Positions 26,265 through 32,116 of a stretch of 32,116 nt of DNA are shown here, in pieces. The DNA comes from Porticoccaceae bacterium. Lineage in GTDB: Bacteria > Pseudomonadota > Gammaproteobacteria > Pseudomonadales > Porticoccaceae. The notes beneath the pieces are model-generated. The model saw only the letters and a program-made list of their open reading frames with translations, was not told the DNA's origin and did no database searches. Location: contig JALOAH010000052.1 in NCBI GenBank assembly GCA_023228865.1, positions 1-32,116 on the forward strand, read 5' to 3'. The translations under genes and the position numbers were made by a program. Every line of letters begins with the position of its first letter. Positions within the stretch are counted from its first letter, which is position 1.

Positions 26265-26428
26265 TTCGCAGCTGCTCCCTTGGGATGTCAAAGGGGCGAA
26301 TTCTACAGTGAAGTGCCTAGAGGGGGAATCTTTTCGGCGCAGGTCTGAGCACTGTCAGGGCGGAGATTTCTCGGCGAAAATTCCGGCTACTGAGACAATA
26401 TTCGGGCTAAACTCCTGGCAAATGGGTG

Positions 26429-26935
26429 ATGGGAGTTGGATTTTTCGTGGATACAGTTTTGTTTATCAAGTTGCTCTGCCTGCTTGGTGCGGCAAATTAT
26501 GCGCCGCTGCTGGCGAGAAAGCTTCTCGGTGCACGGCTGAGTTTCCCCATCGACAGCGGGCGCCACTTTTTTGATGGCCGTCCCTTGCTAGGGGAGGCAA
26601 AGACGTTGCGCGGATTGGTGGCGTCCGTATTGCTAACGGCGCTGGTGGCGCCACTGCTGGCAATGCCGATGCTGTTTGGCGCTCTGTTTGCGTCTGCTTC
26701 CATGGTGGGGGATCTGTTCTCCAGTTTTATCAAGCGCCGCCTCGGCAAGCCTTCCAGTAGTATGTGTCCGGGACTTGACCAGATCCCCGAAGCCCTGCTG
26801 CCTCTGCTGATTTTTCAGCAGAGGCTCGATCTGTCTGTCCCTGGCATTGTTGGTATTGTCGCGGCGTTTTGGGTGTGTGAATTACTGGCTTCGCGAATTC
26901 TTTATAGATTCAATTTGCGGGATCATCCCTATTGA
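26429..26935 (+). CDS. CDP-archaeol synthase (CarS) family membrane protein
   Basis: A protein of about 168 residues, with four to five hydrophobic segments, that fits the CarS/DUF46 family (PF01864). In archaea CarS transfers CMP from CTP to an unsaturated archaetidic acid. The matching motifs are PIDSGRHFFDGRPLLGEAKTLRG near residues 38-60 and GDLFSSFIKRRLGKPSSSMCPGLDQIPEALLPL near 91-123, corresponding to the conserved D..KT.RG and GD..KSFIKRRLG..LDQ blocks. A bacterial cell would not be expected to make archaeol, so the substrate is likely a phosphatidate-like lipid or a prenyl phosphate, but this is a guess. The start is uncertain: ATG 26429 or GTG 26447, the latter with GGGAG 11 bases upstream. 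It is divergent from the YebC-family gene. Confidence 0.78.
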   Translation: MGVGFFVDTVLFIKLLCLLGAANYAPLLARKLLGARLSFPIDSGRHFFDGRPLLGEAKTLRGLVASVLLTALVAPLLAMPMLFGALFASASMVGDLFSSFIKRRLGKPSSSMCPGLDQIPEALLPLLIFQQRLDLSVPGIVGIVAAFWVCELLASRILYRFNLRDHPY

Positions 26936-26959
26936 ATGCGCTGCCGGCAACGGCCGTGC

Positions 26960-27214
26960 CTATTTCTGCGGGCAGATAATGGTCAAAAGGCCGTCGAGAT
27001 GGCGCAGGGCTTCCTGGCCAAGAGCAGTGAGATAGCCGCCATCCGGGAGAGTAATAAGCTCTTTTTCAAAAAGCCGCTGCGCAGCGCTGATGGCTGATGG
27101 GGCGGCATTGTGATGAACTTTGATACCTTCCAGCGTGGAGGCGGGATTAAAAAGAGCAAGAATGCGGATTTCGTCGAGGGTTGTGTCTGCGAGCGCGTTG
27201 TCTGAGTTCACCAT
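26960..27214 (-). CDS. TIGR02647-family small protein
   Basis: An 84-residue protein matching the small conserved family TIGR02647 of gammaproteobacteria: LDEIRILALFNPASTLEGIKVHHNAAPSAISAAQRLFEKELITLPDGGYLTALGQEALRHLDGLLTIL-like. The fold looks like a winged helix (helix, helix, LFEKELITLPDGGYLT wing), so DNA binding is plausible though unproven. AGGTGA lies about 6 bases before the ATG on the minus strand. It is monocistronic or read with maf, whose stop lies 127 bases upstream of its start, but a terminator intervenes. Confidence 0.82.
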   Translation of the reverse strand: MVNSDNALADTTLDEIRILALFNPASTLEGIKVHHNAAPSAISAAQRLFEKELITLPDGGYLTALGQEALRHLDGLLTIICPQK

Positions 27215-27317
27215 GGAATCACCTGAAGCAAGGATGGGTTGTCATGCTACTGTAACCGCAATGGTGGTTGGCTCCAACGGCTTTGCGCGATTATCGCTGG
27301 GGTTATTGTCACAACGC

Positions 27318-27337
27318 AAAAAAAACCGCGCTGGCGG
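27318..27337 (-). terminator. Terminator after maf (yceF)
   Basis: On the minus strand, CCGC-CAGC-GCGG (27326-27337) forms a short GC-only stem followed by eight T residues (27318-27325), four bases after the maf stop. The stem is only four pairs but the T tract is strong. Confidence 0.5.
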
Positions 27338-27341
27338 GGAG

Positions 27342-27929
27342 TTATTCCTGGAGAATGTCGACTCCCATGTCCCGCAGCATCGCCGTCAGTTTGATCAGCG
27401 GCAGCCCCACCAGTGCTGTCGGATCGCTGTTGTCAATGCGCTTGAAGAGGGCGATGCCCAGACCTTCCACTTTGAAGCTGCCGGCGCAATCATAGGGTTG
27501 TTCCTTCTCCAGATAGGTGCGGATTTCCCCGTCTGTCAATTGGCGAAAATAGACTCTGGTGGTGTCTGTATAGGTATTGAAAGTGGCCGTTTTCGAGTTC
27601 AGCAGAGTGACCGAGGTATAAAAATTCACGGACTTGCCGGAAACCAGGCGCAATTGCCGGGCTGCGGTCTCGAAATTTCCAGGTTTGCCGAGGAGCGTAT
27701 CAGCGCTGGCGGCAACCTGGTCAGAGCCGATAATGAGGTGGTCAGGGTATGCAGGCGCCAGTGCCCTGGCTTTTTCAAGGGATAATCTGCGCGCTAATTG
27801 CCTGGGGGATTCGCCGGGCAATGGCGTTTCATCAATATTTGCAGGGCTCCACTCATAGGGGATTGCCAGCCTGTCGACAAGGGTGCGCCGATAGGGGGAA
27901 GAAGAGGCGAGAACAACAGGGTATGGCAT
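27342..27929 (-). CDS. yceF: Maf-family nucleotide pyrophosphatase YceF (7-methyl-GTP type)
   Basis: A 195-residue Maf-like house-cleaning enzyme that hydrolyses non-canonical nucleotides; the YceF branch prefers 7-methyl-GTP. Visible motifs are VVLASSSPYRRTLVDRL at the N-terminus, IDETPLPGESPRQLARRLSLEKA, the catalytic IIGSDQVA, GKPGNFETAARQLRLVSGKSVNFYT, and CAGSFKVEGLGIALFKRI with the DNSDPTALVGLPLI end. All match E. coli YceF rather than YhdE. It starts at 27929 and is divergent from yceD, as in E. coli. Both genes share the 160-base intergenic region. Confidence 0.95.
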   Translation of the reverse strand: MPYPVVLASSSPYRRTLVDRLAIPYEWSPANIDETPLPGESPRQLARRLSLEKARALAPAYPDHLIIGSDQVAASADTLLGKPGNFETAARQLRLVSGKSVNFYTSVTLLNSKTATFNTYTDTTRVYFRQLTDGEIRTYLEKEQPYDCAGSFKVEGLGIALFKRIDNSDPTALVGLPLIKLTAMLRDMGVDILQE

Positions 27930-28050
27930 GAAGCGTCACCGCAAAGTCGACCGGAGTGGGGGATTTTACGTAAATTTCACCGCCGTCTGGGGCAATTTGC
28001 CGCTGTCGGTCTGAAAAACCACAAAAATAGTCATTTAGCGCGATATTTTT

Positions 28051-28079
28051 TTGACAGGGGAGCCGGAGATTCATAGAAT
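28051..28079 (+). promoter_or_regulatory. Strong sigma-70 promoter of yceD-rpmF
   Basis: A perfect TTGACA (28051-28056), a 17-base spacer and TAGAAT (28074-28079), followed by the discriminator TGCGCGCC. The expected transcription start is about 28085-28087, two to four bases before the ATG at 28089. The GC-rich discriminator suggests growth-rate or ppGpp control, suitable for a ribosomal protein operon. Confidence 0.8.
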
Positions 28080-28088
28080 TGCGCGCCT

Positions 28089-28607
28089 ATGTCAGACCTC
28101 GAAAAAATGAACCGACTGCCGAAGTCTGTGGATCCCCGCAAACTGGCGGCTCAGGGAGTCCAGCTGCAGGGCTCCGTGCCCACTGCAGATATGGATCGGT
28201 TGCTGTCGGCTGTGGTTTCTGCGCGGCAGGCGGCACAGGTGGCTCTGGCTTTCAGTCAGGACGAAGCCCATCGCACCATTATCGCAGGCAGCTTTCATAT
28301 CGATGTCGATATGGAGTGCCAGCGCTGCCTGCAGCCAGTGACCCAGTCGCTGAGTGGCGAGCTGTGCCTGGCTGTGGTTTGGGACGAGGAGCGCGCTGCG
28401 GTGTTGCCCAAAACCCTGGATCCGCTGGTGGTCAGTGACGACAGTGTGGATCTGTATGGGCTGCTGGAGGATGAAATTCTTCTCGCCCTGCCCATCGTTG
28501 CCTATCACCAGGAAGGTCAGTGCCAGCGTTCAGGGCACTACTCCACCGGTGAGGTTGAGGAATCCAGGGAAAACCCTTTTAGTATTTTGGCGCAACTGAA
28601 GAAGTAG
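28089..28607 (+). CDS. yceD: YceD/DUF177 protein, 23S rRNA accumulation factor
   Basis: A 172-residue protein of the DUF177 family, which sits beside rpmF in most bacteria and in E. coli supports 23S rRNA accumulation. Family sequence includes SVDPRKLAAQGVQLQG, MECQRCLQPV with a CxxC pair, DSVDLYGLLEDEILLALPIVAYH and the C-terminal ENPFSILAQLKK. The start is ambiguous: ATG 28089 lies only a few bases after the predicted transcription start and has no ribosome binding site; ATG 28107 fits homolog N-termini (MNRLPKSVDPRKL) but also lacks a clear binding site. It is followed by rpmF after 72 bases. Confidence 0.94.
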   Translation: MSDLEKMNRLPKSVDPRKLAAQGVQLQGSVPTADMDRLLSAVVSARQAAQVALAFSQDEAHRTIIAGSFHIDVDMECQRCLQPVTQSLSGELCLAVVWDEERAAVLPKTLDPLVVSDDSVDLYGLLEDEILLALPIVAYHQEGQCQRSGHYSTGEVEESRENPFSILAQLKK

Positions 28608-28679
28608 CAAACAATCTGCTGTTGCCCTGATTGTGAAAATTTGACAAGTTTGATAAGTGTGTAAGCACAGGAGTTTAAG

Positions 28680-28859
28680 ATGGCCGTTCAACAAGATCGT
28701 ACAACCCGTTCAAAACGCGGCATGCGTCGTTCACACGACAGCCTCACTGGCCCGACCCTGTCTGTAGACCAGGTTTCCGGTGAAAAGCACCGTCGTCACC
28801 ATATGACTGCCGACGGTTTTTACCGTGGCCGCAAGATCGTTGATTCCGGCGACGAATAA
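28680..28859 (+). CDS. rpmF: 50S ribosomal protein L32
   Basis: A 59-residue ribosomal protein: [20 protein letters not shown] followed by [32 protein letters not shown]. These are the L32 hallmarks of gammaproteobacteria. It lacks the four zinc cysteines of C+ L32 forms, as in E. coli. AGGAG lies 6 bases before the ATG. Normally plsX follows directly; here a 448-base gap comes next. Confidence 0.98.
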   Translation: MAVQQDRTTRSKRGMRRSHDSLTGPTLSVDQVSGEKHRRHHMTADGFYRGRKIVDSGDE

Positions 28860-29307
28860 TCCGTTTGTCTGAGCACAATTGCCGTTTGGCCATTGCTGCT
28901 GGGGGCGAAAGCCAGAGTTTTCGCCCCATTATTGATACTGTTTATTGCGCCCTTCTGCGCTCGTCGGCTCTCCGCCCACAGCGCAACCTCGCCAGTGAAG
29001 ATGGAAAACTGCCTCGCCCTTGTGGGCTTCGGGGCAGTGTTTTCCCTCGTCTTCAGGTTTCTCTCCCCCGCGTCTGCCGCGTAATTTCTCGACACCTGTT
29101 TTACCCCTGTCGGCGCGTCTGCGTCAATGCGTGCTGGTTTGTCGTGGTTTTGATGGCAATGCCGTCTAGCCTTCACGGGTTTCGAGGTCGTGGCGATATG
29201 GGTGAGGATTTTGCAGGTTCCCGGGCGCCGGTTTTTATAGAATGATGTCAGGTGTATGGTGTGAATGCACCGATACGGCCAATACTGATAGTTGATTGAG
29301 GGGTTCC
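28860..29307. other. 448-base gap between rpmF and fabD, no convincing gene
   Basis: This is the place where plsX (and often fabH) would be expected. I see no plsX, fabH or other recognisable gene. Open frames on both strands are short, rich in Arg, Ser and Cys, and have no family sequence. The only clear structure is a hairpin: GGGGCGAAA (28902-28910) with TTTCGCCCC (28919-28927), an eight-base loop, and only a weak ATTATT after it, so it may be the terminator of yceD-rpmF. A possible fabD promoter is TTGCAG (29211) with TATAGA (29236), but the spacer is 19 bases. The first frame (TTG 28865, reading RLAIAAGGES) recalls the PlsX opening faintly, not enough to call a relic. Confidence 0.6.
28902..28935 (+). 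terminator. Probable terminator after rpmF
   Basis: A nine-pair GC-rich stem (GGGGCGAAA / TTTCGCCCC) beginning 42 bases after the rpmF stop. The following bases, ATTATTGATACTG, are only moderately T-rich, so efficiency is uncertain. It would separate ribosomal from fatty-acid genes. Confidence 0.5.
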
Positions 29308-30246
29308 ATGAAAAAAGACAATCTGGCGTTTATTTTTCCCGGACAGGGTTCGCAGAAAATCGGCATGCTGGCGGAGCTGGCGCAACTGTATCCCGTTGTT
29401 GAGGCCACGTTTGCCGAAGCTTCCGGTGCCCTGGGTTACGATATGTGGGATCTGGTGCAAAACGGTCAGCAGGAAGACATTAATCTCACTGAGAAAACCC
29501 AGCCGATTTTGCTGACGGCCTCTGTGGCCATCTGGCGGATTTGGCAGCAAAGACAGGGCGCTATGCCGTCGTTTATGGCCGGCCACAGTCTTGGCGAATG
29601 GTCGGCGCTGGTGTGTGCCGGTAGTGTCGCTTTTGCCGACGCCGTCAAATTGGTGCGTATGCGCGGAGCCTTTATGCAGGAAGCGGTGCCTTTTGGCGAG
29701 GGTGCCATGGCGGCGATTATCGGTGTCGACGATGAGTTGATCCGCGAAATTTGCGCCAAAGCCGCTGGTGATCAGGTGGTTTCCGCGGTCAATTACAACT
29801 CCCCCGGTCAAGTGGTGATTGCCGGCAATGCCGCTGCGGTTGAACGCGCCATTGGCGCTCTGAAAGAGGCGGGCGCCAAGCGGGCTATGCCACTGCCCGT
29901 GAGCGCGCCTTTCCATACCTCATTGATGAAGCCTGCGGCAGATCGTCTCGCCGAGCATATTCGCGCCACCCCGTTCAGTGTTCCGCAAATTCCGGTGGTG
30001 CATAATGTTCACGGCAAAACCGAGGCCAACCCCGATGCCATCAAAGAGTTGATGATCGAGCAGATTTGCAGTCCGGTGCTTTGGGTTGACTGTATGCAGT
30101 CACTGGCCAGCAGTGGCGTTGATGTCGTGGTTGAATGTGGCCCGGGCAAGGTGCTGGCGGGGCTCGCCAAGCGCATCGATAAGAGTTTTAATGCCTTTAA
30201 TACCGAGGATTCGGACAGCCTCGATAAAGCCCTTGGCGAAGTCTGA
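29308..30246 (+). CDS. fabD: Malonyl-CoA:ACP transacylase
   Basis: FabD moves malonyl from CoA to acyl carrier protein, supplying the extender unit for type II fatty-acid synthesis. The 312-residue protein has LAFIFPGQGSQKIGM at the start, the nucleophile S94 in AGHSLGEWSAL, R119 in VRMRGAFMQEA, and H203 in APFHTSLMKPA. The tail FVVECGPGKVLAGL-like region and LAKRIDK are complete. ATG 29308 is used with AGGGG 4 bases upstream; TTG 29296 is in frame but sits at the binding site. fabG follows after 117 bases. Confidence 0.97.
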   Translation: MKKDNLAFIFPGQGSQKIGMLAELAQLYPVVEATFAEASGALGYDMWDLVQNGQQEDINLTEKTQPILLTASVAIWRIWQQRQGAMPSFMAGHSLGEWSALVCAGSVAFADAVKLVRMRGAFMQEAVPFGEGAMAAIIGVDDELIREICAKAAGDQVVSAVNYNSPGQVVIAGNAAAVERAIGALKEAGAKRAMPLPVSAPFHTSLMKPAADRLAEHIRATPFSVPQIPVVHNVHGKTEANPDAIKELMIEQICSPVLWVDCMQSLASSGVDVVVECGPGKVLAGLAKRIDKSFNAFNTEDSDSLDKALGEV

Positions 30247-30363
30247 AAAAACTGGTGGCGTGAAAATCCCCTCAAAGCGAGTGGCAAAAGCCGCTGGCTG
30301 CTGAGGGCGTTATTAATTGAAAGCCTGCATCTGAGGCCTAAGTCATGATTGAAGGAGAGCTCT

Positions 30364-31107
30364 ATGAGTCTTGAAGGAAAAATTGCCCTGGTCACAGGAG
30401 CCAGTCGCGGCATAGGCGCAGCCATAGCCGACTTGCTGGGTAGTCGCGGGGCTACGGTGATAGGTACTGCCACTTCTGCAGCTGGTGCAGACAGCATTTC
30501 TGCCCGCCTGGCGGCAAAAGCCATAAAAGGCCAGGGCATGGTGCTCAACGTCACCAGCAACGATTCCGTGACCGAGGTGCTCAAAGCCATTGAGGACAAT
30601 TATGGGACGCCGACAATCCTGGTCAACAATGCGGGCATCACCAAGGACAATATTCTGATGCGCATGAAAGATGATGAGTGGTATGACGTTATCGATACCA
30701 ACCTCAACGCCGTGTATCGCTTGTGCCGCAACGTGGTGAGGGGAATGACCAAGGCGCGCTGGGGCAGGATCATCAATATCGGTTCCGTTGTTGGCGCCAT
30801 GGGCAATGCCGGGCAGTCCAATTATGCTGCGACCAAGGCCGCTGTCGGTGGCTTTTCCCGCGCCCTGGCCAAAGAGCTTGGTTCCCGCAATATCACCGTC
30901 AATGCGGTGGCGCCGGGGTTCATTGAAACCGATATGACCAAAGATTTGCCGGAAAATCTTAAGGAGGCCATGCTCGGCCAGGTTCCCCTGGGACGGCTGG
31001 GACAACCCGAAGAGATTGCCGAAATAGTCGCCTTCCTTGCCAGCGATGGCGGCGCTTACATTACCGGTGAAACCATTCACGCCAACGGCGGCATGTATAT
31101 GGCTTAA
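30364..31107 (+). CDS. fabG: 3-oxoacyl-ACP reductase
   Basis: FabG reduces beta-ketoacyl-ACP to beta-hydroxyacyl-ACP with NADPH. The 247-residue short-chain dehydrogenase has TGASRGIG (11-18), NNAG (88-91) and the catalytic residues S141, Y154 and K158 (GQSNYAATKA). The family end, GETIHANGGMYM, is present. ATG 30364 has AAGGAG 6 bases upstream. The protein lies between fabD and acpP as in E. coli. Confidence 0.97.
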   Translation: MSLEGKIALVTGASRGIGAAIADLLGSRGATVIGTATSAAGADSISARLAAKAIKGQGMVLNVTSNDSVTEVLKAIEDNYGTPTILVNNAGITKDNILMRMKDDEWYDVIDTNLNAVYRLCRNVVRGMTKARWGRIINIGSVVGAMGNAGQSNYAATKAAVGGFSRALAKELGSRNITVNAVAPGFIETDMTKDLPENLKEAMLGQVPLGRLGQPEEIAEIVAFLASDGGAYITGETIHANGGMYMA

Positions 31108-31150
31108 CTTTTTGTTTTTAAAAAAGATTTACCCTTTTTTATAAAATCCG

Positions 31151-31178
31151 TTACGAATTGAGGATTTTGGGTTAAAAT
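31151..31178 (+). promoter_or_regulatory. Candidate promoter of acpP
   Basis: TTACGA (31151-31156), a 16-base spacer and TAAAAT (31173-31178) in an AT-rich stretch. Transcription would begin near 31185 and give a leader of about 105 bases, with an imperfect stem-loop at 31213-31235. acpP commonly has its own strong promoter; the -35 match here is only fair. Confidence 0.45.
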
Positions 31179-31290
31179 GCCCGACGAAACAAAAGCCTGA
31201 CAAGGTTTATAAACAGCCTCTCTTTAAGAGAAAGGCATTGATTAATACAGTCCCTAGTAATAGATCCCTAGCAACAGGAGTATTCAAAAA

Positions 31291-31527
31291 ATGAGCAGCA
31301 TCGTAGAACGCGTAATCAAAATGGTTGCCGAGCAGCTTGGTGTAAAAGAAGAAGACGTTAAGGCTGAATCCTCATTTGTGGATGATCTCGGTGCCGACTC
31401 CCTGGATACCGTTGAGCTGATCATGGCTCTTGAAGAAGAATTTGATACTGAAATCCCCGATGAAGATGCAGAAAAAATCACCACAGTTCAGCAGGCTATC
31501 GATTACATCAATAATAATCTGAACTAA
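31291..31527 (+). CDS. acpP: Acyl carrier protein
   Basis: The 78-residue acidic carrier that holds growing acyl chains on a phosphopantetheine arm. S37 in the invariant [10 protein letters not shown] receives the cofactor. The start [22 protein letters not shown] and end [16 protein letters not shown] are the usual ACP ends. ACAGGAG precedes the ATG by 10 bases. It is closed by a strong terminator, and fabF, which normally follows, is missing. Confidence 0.98.
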   Translation: MSSIVERVIKMVAEQLGVKEEDVKAESSFVDDLGADSLDTVELIMALEEEFDTEIPDEDAEKITTVQQAIDYINNNLN

Positions 31528-31555
31528 TTGCCGGGCAATTCCCAGTAGAAATCAC

Positions 31556-31590
31556 AGGCCGTACTGCGCAAACAGTACGGCCTTTTCTTT
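31556..31590 (+). terminator. Strong Rho-independent terminator after acpP
   Basis: AGGCCGTACTG (31556-31566) pairs perfectly with CAGTACGGCCT (31573-31583), with a six-base loop, followed by TTTCTTT. This eleven-pair stem should end most transcripts and makes acpP the last gene of the fab unit here. Confidence 0.9.
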
Positions 31591-31663
31591 ACCCCCATTG
31601 ACCATGGCGATGTTGCCGACCCGGCGCACGGGTAAACAGCAAAGAAAAGCAGTGGCGGATTCC

Positions 31664-32116
31664 ATGCTCTTTATTAATGGCAAACCGGAAACCGGTGTCG
31701 ATAGCAGAGACCGGGGGCTTTGTTACGGCCACGGGGTTTTTGAAACCATGGTGCTCTCTGCGGGCCAGATACCCCTGTGGCGATTTCACCGACAACGCCT
31801 GCAGCGCGGGCTTGGGGCGCTACAGATTGCTCTCGACGACGCCGTGCTGGCGCTGGAGCTGCGGAGGGCGCTCGCAGCCATTCCCGATGCTGGCGTCCTT
31901 AAACTCATGATCACTGCCGGAGTGGGAAACCGGGGTTATCGCATGGCTGCGCCTGGGGAGGCGACCAGAATCCTGCAGTGGTTTCCAGCAGCGCAAGCGC
32001 CCGCAGATTCTCCGGGTTTGACCCTTCAGGTTTGCAGGTATAGGCTGCCTCACAATCCCTATCTTGCCGGAATCAAGCACCTCAATCGCCTCGACCAGGT
32101 TATTGCCGCCCAGGAG
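31664..32116 (+). CDS. pabC: Aminodeoxychorismate lyase PabC (3' truncated by window edge)
   Basis: PabC converts 4-amino-4-deoxychorismate to p-aminobenzoate and pyruvate for folate synthesis, using PLP. The first 151 residues are present and the frame is open at the window end. Fold-type IV aminotransferase sequence is clear: MLFINGKPE, DRGLCYGHGVFETM, LWRFHRQRLQRGL, KLMITAGVGNRGYR and AGIKHLNRLDQV, where K138 is the PLP lysine. ATG 31664 has only a weak binding site (GGCGGA). It follows the acpP terminator by 74 bases, the position where fabF-pabC would be expected; pabC remains while fabF is absent. Confidence 0.92.
   Translation, partial: MLFINGKPETGVDSRDRGLCYGHGVFETMVLSAGQIPLWRFHRQRLQRGLGALQIALDDAVLALELRRALAAIPDAGVLKLMITAGVGNRGYRMAAPGEATRILQWFPAAQAPADSPGLTLQVCRYRLPHNPYLAGIKHLNRLDQVIAAQE

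Noticed and set aside
28865..29245. A 126-codon frame in the rpmF-fabD gap, starting TTG with RLAIAAGGES, considered as a plsX relic.
   Set aside because: Only about ten residues are reminiscent of PlsX; the rest is unlike it. A profile comparison would be needed.

Overview
The window is a chromosomal segment of a gammaproteobacterium, probably a marine lineage near Cellvibrionales or Pseudomonadales. That placement is inferred from protein style and gene order, not from a search. Two conserved gammaproteobacterial clusters anchor it: tRNA-Val, thrS-infC-rpmI-rplT-pheS-pheT-ihfA-merR, tRNA-Pro (13.7-21.4 kb), and yceF(maf)/yceD-rpmF-fabD-fabG-acpP-pabC (27.3-32.1 kb). Almost every gene is a recognisable housekeeping or stress gene. 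There is no insertion sequence, prophage, integrase or CRISPR array.

Layout. 0-1.7 kb: end of epmC (EF-P hydroxylase) and pdxB (vitamin B6 synthesis). 1.9-3.5 kb: the one clearly accessory gene, a solitary fusion of a type I restriction HsdR N-terminal nuclease domain to an HsdM-type adenine methyltransferase, with no hsdS or full hsdR beside it. 3.6-13.5 kb: a small membrane protein, an agmatinase-family ureohydrolase, a bacteriohemerythrin, a lipoprotein M3 metallopeptidase, a Bcp peroxiredoxin, YajC, a D-cysteine desulfhydrase-like PLP enzyme, a sodium:alanine symporter, a cytosolic 5'-nucleotidase and a winged-helix methyltransferase. 13.7-21.4 kb: the translation cluster, including infC with an AUU start codon. 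21.5-27.3 kb: a lipoprotein, a prolyl-hydroxylase-like 2OG oxygenase, a 57-residue zinc-ribbon-like protein, a Prx5-type peroxiredoxin, a glycerophosphodiesterase, a DUF4124 secreted protein, a YebC/YeeN-family protein, a bacterial member of the CDP-archaeol synthase family and a TIGR02647-type protein. 27.3-32.1 kb: Maf/YceF diverging from yceD-rpmF, then fatty-acid synthesis genes.

How the genes work together. The central block makes translation machinery: two aminoacyl-tRNA synthetases, IF3, L35, L20 and two tRNAs. The right block couples ribosome assembly (YceD, L32) with type II fatty-acid initiation and elongation (FabD, FabG, ACP). plsX, fabH and fabF, which commonly interleave this cluster, are absent here. 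A 448-base gap takes the plsX/fabH place, and a strong terminator followed directly by pabC takes the fabF place. Two peroxiredoxins and a hemerythrin suggest life with fluctuating oxygen.

Most notable observations: the HsdR-N::HsdM fusion, the depleted fab cluster, a consensus promoter almost touching the yceD start codon, the AUU start of infC, and several small or orphan families of unknown function.
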